Origin: Kofleriaceae bacterium
Lineage (GTDB): Bacteria; Myxococcota_A; Polyangia; Haliangiales; Haliangiaceae
Assembly: GCA_018058095.1 (NCBI GenBank)
Contig: JAGPCO010000059.1
Location: 1-43,691 of the forward strand
Length of the DNA stretch: 43,691 nucleotides
Direction of reading: 5' to 3'
Both the position numbers and the translations under genes were made by a program. The notes beneath the pieces are model-generated. The model was not told the DNA's origin and ran no database searches. It saw only the letters and a list, made by a program, of their open reading frames with translations. Positions 1 through 13,923 of the stretch are shown here, piece by piece; positions within the stretch are counted from its first letter, which is position 1, and each line of letters begins with the position of its first letter.

Positions 1-773
1 GCGGTCGCGTAGACCGTCCCGCCGAGCACGACCGGCGTGCCGTCGATGTCGACGAACCGATCCTGGTCCTCGCGCAGCGACGTGCTCCACGCCACCGACC
101 CGGTGTCGAGCCGGAGCGCGACCAGGGTGCCGTTGGCGAAGCCGGTGAAGGCCAGGTCGTCGGCCACCGCGAGGCCGGCGTGGCCACGCAGCGTGTACTC
201 CTCGGGCGTCTCGCCCTTGTACTTCCACTTGTAGGCGCCGGTCAGGGCATCGAGCGCGAACACCTGGTCGGCCTCGTTGCCGAACAGCACCAGGTTGCCG
301 GCCACTACCGGGGCCTGGCCGATCGGCCCCTGGCTGGCGTAGCGCCAGCGCTCCTCCCCGCTGAGGGCGTCGAGGCAGACCAGGATGCCATCGGCGGTGC
401 CGACGTACAGCAGGCCGCGCGCCACCGTCGGCGCCGCGTGGACCGCGCCGAGGCGCTTGCTCCAGCGCGGCTGGCCGTCGCTGGCGCGCAGCGCGACGAA
501 CTCGCCGCGGGCGCCGCCGAGGTAGATCGTGTCGGCCCAGACCGCCGCGGCCGCGAACTCCTGCGGGCGGACCTCCTGCCGGCGATCCGTGCTGACCCAC
601 TTCCAGCGGTAGGACAGGAGATCGAGGCCGAGTGGCTCGGGCCGCACCGCGGCCATCGAGTCGACGGCGACGCCAGCGCCGCCACCACAGGCCGCGCTGG
701 CCAGCAGCAACGCCCCGGCCAGCGCTCCGGCCGAGGCCCAGCGCCCCGCCGCCGTGCGACCACGCTCCGTCAA
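1..773 (-). CDS. bamB: BamB-like outer membrane assembly lipoprotein (partial, C-terminus beyond window)
   Basis: BamB is the beta-propeller lipoprotein of the BAM complex that folds outer membrane proteins. The reverse-strand reading frame gives a signal peptide ending in a lipobox (LLLASAAC, Cys at about residue 29), then repeated PQQ/WD-like blades with motifs such as LDALSGEERWRY, LDALTGAYKWKY and LRLDTGSVAWS. The start is a TTG whose last two bases are part of the TGA stop of the upstream yfgM-like gene (TTGA overlap), so the two are translationally coupled. About 257 residues are present; typical BamB has about 390, so the last third lies off the left edge. The pairing with a YfgM-like protein matches the yfgM-bamB order of gammaproteobacteria. 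A general PQQ-repeat lipoprotein without a BAM role cannot be excluded. Confidence 0.85.
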   Translation of the reverse strand, partial: MTERGRTAAGRWASAGALAGALLLASAACGGGAGVAVDSMAAVRPEPLGLDLLSYRWKWVSTDRRQEVRPQEFAAAAVWADTIYLGGARGEFVALRASDGQPRWSKRLGAVHAAPTVARGLLYVGTADGILVCLDALSGEERWRYASQGPIGQAPVVAGNLVLFGNEADQVFALDALTGAYKWKYKGETPEEYTLRGHAGLAVADDLAFTGFANGTLVALRLDTGSVAWSTSLREDQDRFVDIDGTPVVLGGTVYAT

Positions 774-1546
774 CGCGACGCCTCGAGCTGGGCCAGCCGG
801 GCCTCGATGGCCTCCTTGAGATCGGCCGGGCGATCGCCCAGCGCCTCGAGCGCCTGCTCGAACGAGGTGATGGCCTCGGCGGCGCGGCCGAGCCGCTGCA
901 GCACGCGCGCCTCGTGGTACAGGGCGTAGGCCCGCCGGGGTTGCCCCTCGGCCTTGCCGGCGGCGAACGACGCCAGCGCGGCGGTCAGCTGCTTCTCCTT
1001 CTCGGCCGCGTCGGTCGCGGCCTGGGCTCGCGCCTCGGCGACCAGGCCGAGGCCCTCGCGCGCCAGCGCCGCCTCCAGGCCGGTGCCGCGGGCGCCGGCC
1101 GAGAACACCCGCTCGGCGTCGTCGAGGCGGCCGGCGGTGAGCAGCTGGGTGCCGCGGTAGGCCGGGCCGGCCAGGTCGCCGACCCCGCGCCGGGCCAGGT
1201 CCTCGACGGTCGCGACCGCGCGCTCCTGGTGCGACGGGTAGGTCGGCTCGTCCGCGCCCGGGGTGCTGGCCGGGTCGATCGGACCGGCCGCCGGATCCGG
1301 CGGCTCGACCACGTTGCGGCGGCCGAGCTCGATGCTGGCGACCAGGCCGCGGGTCTTCTTGGTGCGGCCGCGCTCCTGCCACCAGCGCACGGTGAACACC
1401 ACCATGAGGATGGCGATGACCACCCCGACCGCCACCGCGATCTTCTTGATGTGCGGGACCAGGCGGTCGAGGATGCTCTCGCCGCCGATGTGCACCGGCG
1501 TGACCTGGATCCCGGGGGTCGCGTCGTCTGGGGTCTTCTTGGCCAC
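770..1546 (-). CDS. YfgM-like membrane-anchored TPR protein
   Basis: A 258-residue protein with one N-terminal membrane segment (IAVAVGVVIAILMVVFTV, about residues 35-52) followed by a periplasmic helical region of TPR-like repeats (AYALYHEARVLQRLGRAAEA near the end). This is the layout of YfgM (TPR_21 family), a periplasmic chaperone-network partner of the Sec translocon and BamB. I chose the GTG start at 1546 because a strong GGAGGAG ribosome site lies just upstream; a longer frame to 1621 has no such support. It leads bamB with a 4-nt overlap. A TTGACG-N18-TACATC promoter lies upstream. YfgM is usually about 206 residues; the extra length is Pro/Asp-rich linker after the membrane segment. 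Confidence 0.8.
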   Translation of the reverse strand: MAKKTPDDATPGIQVTPVHIGGESILDRLVPHIKKIAVAVGVVIAILMVVFTVRWWQERGRTKKTRGLVASIELGRRNVVEPPDPAAGPIDPASTPGADEPTYPSHQERAVATVEDLARRGVGDLAGPAYRGTQLLTAGRLDDAERVFSAGARGTGLEAALAREGLGLVAEARAQAATDAAEKEKQLTAALASFAAGKAEGQPRRAYALYHEARVLQRLGRAAEAITSFEQALEALGDRPADLKEAIEARLAQLEASR

Positions 1547-1591
1547 GATCACTCCTCCACGTCGGCGAGCAGTCCTCGGCGTCGGCGGGCG

Positions 1592-1621
1592 GATGTAGCA
1601 CCCGCCGGGCCGATCCGTCAA
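1592..1621 (-). promoter_or_regulatory. Predicted housekeeping promoter of yfgM-bamB
   Basis: On the reverse strand TTGACG (1621-1616), an 18-nt spacer and TACATC (1597-1592) form a sigma70-like promoter about 45 nt before the GTG start, leaving room for the GGAGGAG ribosome site. The same TTGACG-N18 arrangement occurs before the HARE-HTH gene at 17.2 kb. Confidence 0.5.
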
Positions 1622-1728
1622 TCCGACGAGGGACGAGCGCTTCGACCGCCGGCGCCCCGGATCGGTTGCCCCGGGCGGGTGATCCGTCCGGTGGTTGCCT
1701 TGGCCGCCGGATTGGGCGACGGTAGCGC

Positions 1729-2292
1729 GTGCTCCGCGCCCGGCCCTGCCTCCCGCCGCGCGGCCTGGTCGGCGGCGGGCTGGTCGTGCTGGCCGGGCTG
1801 CTGACCGGGGCCGTGCCGGCCCGCGCCGACGGCGAACGGGCCGCCTCGCTGGCCGCCGGCTGGGCCGCCTACGCGGTCCCCAACCCCGACGAGCCCGAGC
1901 AGGACCTGACCTCGCTGGCCGGGGCCGGCCTCGGCGCCGAGTTCGAGCTGGCGCTGGGTGAGGCGTTCTCCCTGCGGGCCGACCTGGCCGGCGCCGCCTT
2001 CTGGGGCGACGATGGCGCCTCCTACCTGGGCCTGGCCAGCGCCGGCGGCACCTACCGCTTCGACGTCCTGCGCTACGTCCCGTACGCCTTCGCCGGCGTC
2101 GGCGCGGTGGTCAGTGGCGGCGGCCCGCTCGACCTCGGCGTGTCGCCGGTCCTGGTCCTGGGCGGCGGGCTGGACGTCCTGACCCGGCGCGAGCGCTCGT
2201 GGGGCGTCGAGGGCCGGCTGGCCTCGTTCGCCGGCGACGTCACGGTGTTCACCGCCGGCGTGCGCCTGACCCACCGCTGGGGCTTCTTCTGA
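1729..2292 (+). CDS. Outer membrane beta-barrel family protein
   Basis: A 187-residue protein with a signal peptide (hydrophobic core VGGGLVVLAGLL, cleavage near ARA-D at residue 34) and alternating amphipathic strands with glycine and aromatic residues, ending in HRWGFF, a C-terminal Phe typical of proteins inserted by the BAM complex. This suggests an eight-strand porin-like barrel of unknown function. It lies on the strand opposite to its neighbours, between the yfgM-bamB pair and era-der, so it interrupts what may once have been a yfgM-bamB-der cluster. The GTG start is the only one upstream of the signal peptide; no clear ribosome site is visible. Confidence 0.7.
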   Translation: MLRARPCLPPRGLVGGGLVVLAGLLTGAVPARADGERAASLAAGWAAYAVPNPDEPEQDLTSLAGAGLGAEFELALGEAFSLRADLAGAAFWGDDGASYLGLASAGGTYRFDVLRYVPYAFAGVGAVVSGGGPLDLGVSPVLVLGGGLDVLTRRERSWGVEGRLASFAGDVTVFTAGVRLTHRWGFF

Positions 2293-2322
2293 GGCGCGGG
2301 CTCAGGCCGGCGCCGGCGGGGC

Positions 2323-3923
2323 TCAGCGCGGCGCCCGCTTCTTGCCTGGCTTGCGGACCTTCTTGCCCGGCTTGATCGCCGCCAGGGCCCGACCGCTCGC
2401 GGCCTTGCTCGGGCGGCGCTTGGCCCCCGGGCCCTTGCCGCCGGCCGGCGCCTCGCGCTCGCGCTCGTGCTCCTTGCCGCCGTGCTTGTCCTTGGCGAAC
2501 ACCCGCAGCGGCGTCCCCTTGAAGTCGTAGCGCTTGCGCAGCTGGTTGACGAGGAAGCGGCGGTAGGCCGGCGACAGCCCCTCGGGCTGGTTGACGAACA
2601 GCAGGAACGTCGGCGGCCGGATCGCGCCCTGGGTCAGGTAATGGATCCGGGTGGCGCGGCCGCGGTGGATCGGCGGCGGCGTGTGCTCGACCACCTCGGC
2701 GAAGAACCGGTTGAGGTGGGCGGTGGTGACGCGGCGGCGGTGATTCCGCGCCACCGCGACCACGGTGTCGAGCAGGCGATCGACGCCGTCGCCGCGCCGA
2801 GCCGACAGCCACACCACCGGCGCCCACGGCAGGAAGTGGAAGGTGTCCTCGATGGCCGCGCGCAGCTCCTCGCGCCGGGCCGGGGTCTTGATCAGGTCGA
2901 CCTTGTTGACCGCCAGCACCAGGCCGCGCCCGGCCTGCTCGATCATCCCGGCCAGGCGGGCTTCCTGCTCGGACGGGCCGAGCTCGCCGTCGAGCACCAG
3001 CACGACGATGTCGGCGCGCTCGAGCTGGCCGATGGCCATCGACACCGCGATCTTCTCGATGTCGAGGTCGACCTTGGCCTTGCGCCGGATGCCGGCGGTG
3101 TCGACCAGCGTGAAGTGGCGATCGCCGAGCTGGAACGGGGTGTCGACCGGGTCGGTCGTGGTGCCGGCCTCGTGGTGGACCAGCGACCGCTCCTCGCCGA
3201 GCAGGCGGTTGGTCAGCGACGACTTGCCGGCGTTGGGCCGACCGACGAACGCCACCCGCAGCGGCTCGGCCGCGGTCGCCACCGCCAGCGGCCGGCGCCG
3301 GCTGTCGAGCGTGGGTTCGGCCGCCTGGTCGCCGTCGCTGTCGTCCTCGATGGTGGCCGGCCCGGCCCCGGACCGCTCGTCGTCGGCCTCGTCGGCGTCA
3401 TCGTCCTCGGCGGCCACCGTGCGCGGCACCTGCAGGCGATCGACCACCGCCTGCAGCATGTCGTCGATGCCACGGCCGTGTGCGGCCGACACCGGCAGCG
3501 GGTCGCCCAGGCCGAGCCGGTACAGCTCGGGCAGGAGCGTGTCGTGGTTGGGGTGATCGAGCTTGTTGGCGACCAGGAACAGCGGCTTGCCGGTCGCGCG
3601 CAGGATCCGCGCCAGGTCCTGGTCGACCGCGGCCAGGCCGACGGTGGCGTCGACCACCAGCACCAGCGCGTCGGCCATGCCGATGGCGCGCATCGCGTTG
3701 TCGTGGATGCCGGCGCCGATGACGTCGCGCTGCGCGGCCGGATCGAGGCCACCGGTGTCGACCACCCGCAGGGCGTGACCGAAGTAGTCGACCTCACCGT
3801 AGCGCAGGTCGCGGGTCAGCCCGGGGGTGTCGTGCACCAGCGCCGGCCTGCCGCCGACGAGCTTGTTGAACAGGGTCGACTTGCCGACGTTGGGCCGGCC
3901 GACCAGGGCGATGAGCGGCGTGG

Positions 3924-3927
<4 letters not shown>
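2323..3927 (-). CDS. der: Ribosome biogenesis GTPase Der (EngA)
   Basis: Der is a tandem-GTPase needed for 50S ribosome assembly. The 534-residue product has two G domains: GRPNVGKST (10-18), DTGG (57-60) and NKLD (121-124) in the first; GRPNAGKSS (229-237), DTAG and NKVD in the second; then the KH-like C-terminal domain. Between the G domains is a long acidic linker (about residues 172-212, rich in Asp/Glu), and the protein ends in a Lys/Arg/Gly-rich tail of about 50 residues, as seen in other Der proteins but longer. The ATG start overlaps the TGA of era (ATGA), so translation is coupled. A longer frame upstream is read-through of the era region in another frame. Confidence 0.97.
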
Positions 3928-4931
<1,004 letters not shown>

Positions 4932-4938
4932 GCCGGCG

Positions 4939-4967
4939 CGTATAGCGCAACCACCCCGGCGGCGGAA
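4939..4967 (-). promoter_or_regulatory. Predicted leaderless promoter of era-der
   Basis: Reverse strand TTCCGC (4967-4962), 17-nt spacer, TATACG (4944-4939), then 7 nt to the ATG. Transcription would begin at or next to the start codon. The same TTCCGY-N17-TATrCs pattern precedes the HEAT-repeat gene at 24.1 kb. Confidence 0.5.
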
Positions 4968-5073
4968 GGTGCGAGACCACATGCCGGGCCCGGCGACGAC
5001 GGTGCCGCCTCGCCGGCCCCAACCAGAGGCCCAGGACGCGGAAGAAGCACCCTGCTAGACATTTCGGAGCTCG

Positions 5074-5143
5074 CAGCCTGCTGAAAACACGGAGCCCGTC
5101 CCGTCGGCAAATGCCGCCGGCACGGGTTTTTCAGCAGCCTGCT
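5074..5143. repeat. Short palindromic dispersed repeat, copy 1 (possible MITE or bidirectional terminator)
   Basis: CAGCCTGCTGAAAA (5074-5087) and the reverse complement of CAGGCTGCTGAAAAA near 5127-5141 form imperfect terminal inverted repeats. Inside, CCCGT (5096-5100) pairs with ACGGG (5122-5126) around CGGCA-AA-TGCCG, followed on the plus strand by TTTTT; T-rich sequence follows on the minus strand too, so the hairpin could end transcripts in both directions. Positions 5113-5143, read on the minus strand, match 33987-34017 at 30 of 31 bases. The repeat's GCTAGC supplies the TAG stop of the gene at 5142-5408. The rest of the 4932-5141 gap holds the era promoter and no gene. Confidence 0.75.
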
Positions 5144-5408
5144 AGCCCTGGGCCATCGCGGTCAGGCGATCGACCGCCAGCACCACCAGGGTCAGCCGGG
5201 TCGCCAGCAGCAGCAGCGCCAGCGTGGCCAGGGTCAGCGCGCCGGCCGCGAGCAGGCGCTGCCGCGCCGGCTGGCGGCGATCACGCCAGCCAGCCCAGGC
5301 CAGCCCGCCGGCGAAGATCGCCGCGCCCAGGCCCAGGTACAGCGCCACCCCGGGCAGGAACGCAGCCACCAGCGCGGACAGGCCGAGCACCGCCGCTGCC
5401 GTTGCCAT
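5142..5408 (-). CDS. Small membrane protein, unknown function
   Basis: An 88-residue, mostly hydrophobic protein with about three predicted membrane segments: AAAVLGLSALVAAFLPGVAL, LGLGAAIFAGGLAWAGW and LAAGALTLATLALLLLATRL, separated by a basic loop WRDRRQPARQR. This resembles small DUF4190-like envelope proteins, but I do not recognise the family with certainty. I chose the ATG at 5408 since a TAGGTT -10 box ends 7 nt before it; a frame to 5444 adds 12 unlikely residues. Its stop codon lies inside the short palindromic repeat, which may also terminate its transcript. Confidence 0.6.
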   Translation of the reverse strand: MATAAAVLGLSALVAAFLPGVALYLGLGAAIFAGGLAWAGWRDRRQPARQRLLAAGALTLATLALLLLATRLTLVVLAVDRLTAMAQG

Positions 5409-5415
5409 ACCTGGC

Positions 5416-5421
5416 AACCTA
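5416..5421 (-). promoter_or_regulatory. -10 box (TAGGTT) of small membrane protein gene
   Basis: TAGGTT on the reverse strand ends 7 nt before the ATG at 5408; no clear -35. Part of the leaderless pattern. Confidence 0.35.
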
Positions 5422-5513
5422 CGTGGCGGCCCCGGGCGCGGCAACTTCTCGGCGCCCGGGCGATCGCCGGTCCCTCCCCCGACCCGGCCGTCGGTGGCCG
5501 GCGCGGCCGGGCG

Positions 5514-7406
5514 CTACAGGACCTGCAGCAGGGCGAACCCGACCCCGGCCAGCGCCGCCAGGCCGATCAGCGCCAGGACCACCAGGCCACGGGCGCGGGC
5601 GCCGCGGTCGACGGTGGCCGCCAGCTCGCGCAGCTCCATGCCGCGCCGCTCGGACTGGCCGATGGTCAGATCGATCTCGTCGACCAGCTCGATCGGCCGG
5701 CCGAGCGGAGGACGGTCGAGCGTGAGGCGCTCGGCCAGCACGACCAGCGCCTTGTCGCGCGCCCGCTCGGCGTCGGACACCGCGCGTTCGAGCACCTTGC
5801 GACGGGCGGCGATGGCGGCGACGAACTCCTCGACCCGGACCTTGTCGTCGCGCTCGTCGCCCTGCAGCTCGTCGCGGCGGCGGCGGGCGTCGGCCTGTGC
5901 CGCCTCCAGCTCGGCCATCCGCGGCGAGATCCGATCGAACTGCTGGGCCAGCCCCGGCTCGTCACGCGCCACCGCCTGGCGGTCGGCCTTGAGCGACGCG
6001 ACCTCGGCCTGGATGCCGGCACGATCGGCCCGGTCGCCCTTGACCGACACCAGCTGCGCCTCGGTGGCCCGGATGTGCTGGTCGATCCGCGCCAGCTGGT
6101 CGCGCAGCTCGGCCGCGCGCCGGCGCACGCCCTGGGCCTCGCGCTCGAGCGGCTCCATCTTCTTGCCGAGCGAGAGCAGCTCGGCCTCGACGGCGGCGAG
6201 CTTGCCGGCCAGCGCCGACGCCCGCGCGCTGCGCTGCCGTTCGACCTGCTCGAGCTCGGCGCCGGCGCCGGCGACGTCCCCGGCCCGCCGGGCCCGATCC
6301 TCCTCGAGCCGCGCCAGCGCCTCGCGGGCCGGGCCGACCGCCGGGTGCTCGAGGCCGTCGCTGGCGATCGCGGCCCGGCCGAGCGCCAGCAGCCGCTGCT
6401 GGCGCTCGCGCCGCAGGCGGACCAGCTCGGCGTCGACCTTGGCCAGATCGCGCCGCGCCGTCTTGAGGCCGAACCAGGCGGTGAAGACGTAGCGGACGTC
6501 GCCGAGCAGGCCGCGTGTGCGCGGCAGGCTGGCCTCGGGGCGCAGCTGCAGCTTGCTCGCGCGCGGCACCGGGGTGGCCACCCCGTCCCGGCCGAGCAGG
6601 GTCGGATCGTCGCGCTCGAACGGCATGGTGTCGCCGCCGGCCGCCTCGATCTCGCCGATGGCGTCCTGCTGCGCCGTCGGGTCGGCCCGTTCGAGGCGGA
6701 CCGGCTCGGCCACCGTGCGCTGCTCGAGCTCGAAGCCGGAGCTCGACGGTCGCGCCGCCGGCTCCGGGTCCGGGTGTGGATCGTCGGCGCTGACCTCGAC
6801 CATGACCGGCGCGGGCGCCGGCGCGGGTGGTGGTGGCGGCACGGCGATCGTCGGCGCCGGTGGCGGCGACGCGGCGGCGGCCGGCAGCGGCGGCGCCACC
6901 AGCGAGGCCGCGCCCGGCGCCGCCATGAGCGCGGCCATCGGTGGAGGCGCCTTCACGGTGGCCGGGCTGTCGACGAAACCAGCGGCGCTGGCCGGCGGTG
7001 GCTGCGTGAGCGGCTTGCTGCGGGGTGGTGGCAGCGGCGGCGGCACCGAGCTCGGCTTGCTGCGGTCCGCGCCGGCGGCCGCGGTCGGGCCGCTCGGGCC
7101 GGGTCCGGCCACCACCGGCACACCCTGGGTGATTCGCGCCGTCGAACCCGGGGGCGGAGGCGGCATGGTTCGCGGCTTGCCGCGCGGCGGTGGTGGGGCG
7201 ATGGCGCGGGCTGCGGCGGAGGTCGCGAGTGGCGCCGACGGCGTCGGTGCCGGGGTGGGTGCCGGGGCTGGGGCCGGGGCGGGCGCCGCAGTGGCCGCGG
7301 CCGGTGCGGCCGGCCCCGCCGGCACGTCCCAGCCCGAGGCCAGGTCGGCGATCCGCCCCTTGGTCTCGTCGCTGACCCGACGCGCCGCGCGATCGTCCTC
7401 CGACAC
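5514..7406 (-). CDS. Tail-anchored coiled-coil protein with Pro/Ala-rich N-terminal half
   Basis: A 630-residue protein in three parts. Residues 1 to about 350 are Pro/Ala/Gly-rich and probably disordered, starting with SEDDRAARRVSDETKGRIADL. The next part (about 360-600) is a long Arg/Glu/Ala-rich coiled coil (e.g. LDAELVRLRRERQQRLLALGRAA, LEREAQGVRRRAAELRDQLARIDQ). The last 25 residues are one membrane segment (VVLALIGLAALAGVGFALLQVL), so it is likely tail-anchored with the coiled coil in the cytoplasm. Family not recognised. The GTG start at 7406 is preceded by TATCGT ending 7 nt upstream. It is divergent from the kinase/sigma54 activator gene, sharing a 142-nt intergenic region, so joint control is plausible. 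Confidence 0.75.
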   Translation of the reverse strand: MSEDDRAARRVSDETKGRIADLASGWDVPAGPAAPAAATAAPAPAPAPAPTPAPTPSAPLATSAAARAIAPPPPRGKPRTMPPPPPGSTARITQGVPVVAGPGPSGPTAAAGADRSKPSSVPPPLPPPRSKPLTQPPPASAAGFVDSPATVKAPPPMAALMAAPGAASLVAPPLPAAAASPPPAPTIAVPPPPPAPAPAPVMVEVSADDPHPDPEPAARPSSSGFELEQRTVAEPVRLERADPTAQQDAIGEIEAAGGDTMPFERDDPTLLGRDGVATPVPRASKLQLRPEASLPRTRGLLGDVRYVFTAWFGLKTARRDLAKVDAELVRLRRERQQRLLALGRAAIASDGLEHPAVGPAREALARLEEDRARRAGDVAGAGAELEQVERQRSARASALAGKLAAVEAELLSLGKKMEPLEREAQGVRRRAAELRDQLARIDQHIRATEAQLVSVKGDRADRAGIQAEVASLKADRQAVARDEPGLAQQFDRISPRMAELEAAQADARRRRDELQGDERDDKVRVEEFVAAIAARRKVLERAVSDAERARDKALVVLAERLTLDRPPLGRPIELVDEIDLTIGQSERRGMELRELAATVDRGARARGLVVLALIGLAALAGVGFALLQVL

Positions 7407-7413
7407 GGGCAAA

Positions 7414-7419
7414 ACGATA
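7414..7419 (-). promoter_or_regulatory. -10 box (TATCGT) of coiled-coil gene
   Basis: TATCGT on the reverse strand ends 7 nt before the GTG at 7406; no good -35 seen. Confidence 0.35.
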
Positions 7420-7518
7420 CCACCGAAGCCCGCGCCACCGCTCGGATCACCGCCAGCAGCCCCTCCGGACGAGGGCGTCAGGGTCCGGCGCGAGGCAACG
7501 TCAACTCGGTTGCACGGG

Positions 7519-7537
7519 ATGCCAAGTATGTTGGCAT
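7519..7537. promoter_or_regulatory. Palindromic candidate operator in divergent promoter region
   Basis: ATGCCAA-GTATG-TTGGCAT is a perfect 7-bp inverted repeat with a 5-nt centre. It overlaps the predicted -10 (CATACT, 7535-7540) of the kinase/activator gene and lies 110-130 nt from the start of the divergent coiled-coil gene. It is AT-rich relative to its surroundings. It could be a binding site for a dimeric regulator, possibly the Fis-type domain encoded next door. Confidence 0.5.
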
Positions 7538-7540
7538 ACT
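7535..7540 (+). promoter_or_regulatory. -10 box (CATACT) of kinase/sigma54-activator gene
   Basis: CATACT ends 8 nt before the ATG at 7549. TTGCAC at 7510-7515 could be a -35 but the spacer would be 19 nt. Confidence 0.35.
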
Positions 7541-7548
7541 CGAACCCG

Positions 7549-12492
<4,944 letters not shown>

Positions 12493-12535
12493 GCGGCCCA
12501 GGGCGGCGCCGACGAGCCGCCGGCGAGCGCGCGCC

Positions 12536-13456
12536 TCAGCGGCTGACCGCGGCGGCCGCATCGGGGCCGGGCCCGCGACGCCGCAGCCGCACCAGCGCCT
12601 CGGCCGCACGCGCCCGGGTGTCGGCCTCGGTGCCGCCGCTGGCCAGCAGCTCGAGGAACATCTCGGCGTCGTCGCCGCCGAGCACCGCCGCCGCCTCGAT
12701 CGCCGCCGCCAGCGCGGCCCGATCCGAGAAGTCGGCGGCGCCGGCGATGGCCGACATCGCCGCCGGGTCGCCCAGCGCCACCAGGTACTCGGTGGCGGCG
12801 GCCGCGACCCGGCCCGGGCCGCGCACCCGGGCCAGCGCGGCCGTCCAGGCGACCCGGCTGCGCCGGTCGGCCGCCAGCTCGAACGCCCACGCCGCCAGCT
12901 CGAGGTCGTCCCCGGCGGCGCGTGCGCCCAGCGCGGCGTCGTCGCCGAGCCACAGGGTCAGCTTGGCCGCCAGCTCCGTCGTCACTACCGAGGTCAAGGC
13001 GTCGGCCAGGGCGCGCGCCGGACCGAGCCACCCACCGGGGTCGGTCGCGCGCTCACCGGCGGCGCGGGCCCCGACCTGGCGGTCCTGGCCGACGACCCGG
13101 ACCTGCCCCTCCACCGTCATCAACACCCGCCCGGCGTCGGGGTCGACGTCGTAGCCAAGCTGCAGCACGACCCGGGCCGGGCTGGCGACGCCGCCGGCGC
13201 TCGACCCGGCCGTCACCCCGGGCGCCGCGAGCAGACCGTCCCGCACCGCCGCCTCGAGGCGCGCCGGGTCGAGCCCGGGCGGACCGGTCACGGCCAGCTC
13301 CACGGTGACGGCCAGGGCCGACGGGCCGGGGTGCGTGATCACGCCGGCAGCGTCCGCGCTCGGCGCCGCGCGGGCCGTCTCGGTCGCGGCCGGGCGATCG
13401 CGCCGGCAGCCGACCCCGAGCAGGGTCAACACCACCAGCCCCCACGCCGCCTTCAT
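12536..13456 (-). CDS. Lipoprotein with HEAT-like C-terminal helices, unknown function
   Basis: A 306-residue protein with a short lipoprotein signal (LVVLTLLGVGC, Cys at about residue 16). The middle is mostly beta-rich (ALAVTVELAVTGPPGLD, VVLQLGYDVDPDAGRVLMTVEGQVRV) and the last half is alpha-helical Ala-rich repeats resembling HEAT repeats (DDLELAAWAFELAADRR, AALAAAIEAAAVLGGDDAEMFLELL). Family not recognised. The ATG start overlaps the TGA of the upstream GNAT gene (ATGA). It is the last gene of a five-gene operon. The gap to the convergent kinase gene is 43 nt with no clear terminator. Confidence 0.7.
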   Translation of the reverse strand: MKAAWGLVVLTLLGVGCRRDRPAATETARAAPSADAAGVITHPGPSALAVTVELAVTGPPGLDPARLEAAVRDGLLAAPGVTAGSSAGGVASPARVVLQLGYDVDPDAGRVLMTVEGQVRVVGQDRQVGARAAGERATDPGGWLGPARALADALTSVVTTELAAKLTLWLGDDAALGARAAGDDLELAAWAFELAADRRSRVAWTAALARVRGPGRVAAAATEYLVALGDPAAMSAIAGAADFSDRAALAAAIEAAAVLGGDDAEMFLELLASGGTEADTRARAAEALVRLRRRGPGPDAAAAVSR

Positions 13457-13923
13457 ACGTCCTTGTAGTAGACCAGCAACGCGTCGCCCGGGCCGTAGAA
13501 GTCGCGCATGCGGGCGGCCAGCGGGTAGCCGAGCTTCTCGTACAGCCGACGGGCCGCGCCGTACCCCTCGGTCTCGCTGGTCTCGACCCGGATGTGGCCG
13601 CCACCCGCGCCCCGGACCGCGTCCTCCATCGCCGCCACCAGCGCGCCGGCCAGGCCGCGACCGCGCGCATCGACGCCGACCACGACCCAGTACAGGTCCC
13701 ACGTCGCCGCCGTCATCGGCGTGCGGCCGTAGCACAGGTACCCGAGCACGGCGGCGTCGTCGCCGTCGGCCGCGGCCACCAGCAGCAGGTAGTCGGTGCT
13801 GCCGGCCAGGGCGGCGTCGACCAGCTCGAGCGCGACCGCGACCTCGTCCGGCTTGAAGGTCTGGTCCGAGCCGATGACCGCGGCCAGCCCCGGGCGGTCA
13901 CCGGCGCGGCCGGCCCGGATCAT
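13453..13923 (-). CDS. GNAT-family N-acetyltransferase
   Basis: A 156-residue single-domain acetyltransferase that would transfer an acyl group from acyl-CoA to an amine. The acetyl-CoA loop is VVGVDARGRGLAGALVAAMED (Q/RxxGxA/G signature, RGRGLAGAL), and the C-terminal GYGAARRLYEKLGY is the usual helix and strand of GNAT proteins. Substrate unknown. Its ATG overlaps the TGA of the ATP-grasp gene (ATGA) and its own TGA overlaps the following lipoprotein start. The tight coupling to the Ddl-like ATP-grasp enzyme suggests both act on the same small amino acid or peptide product. Confidence 0.88.
   Translation of the reverse strand: MIRAGRAGDRPGLAAVIGSDQTFKPDEVAVALELVDAALAGSTDYLLLVAAADGDDAAVLGYLCYGRTPMTAATWDLYWVVVGVDARGRGLAGALVAAMEDAVRGAGGGHIRVETSETEGYGAARRLYEKLGYPLAARMRDFYGPGDALLVYYKDV

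Noticed and set aside
7501-7548. Sigma54 promoter upstream of the kinase/activator gene
   Set aside because: TTGCACGGGATGCC does not keep the GG-N10-GC spacing required.
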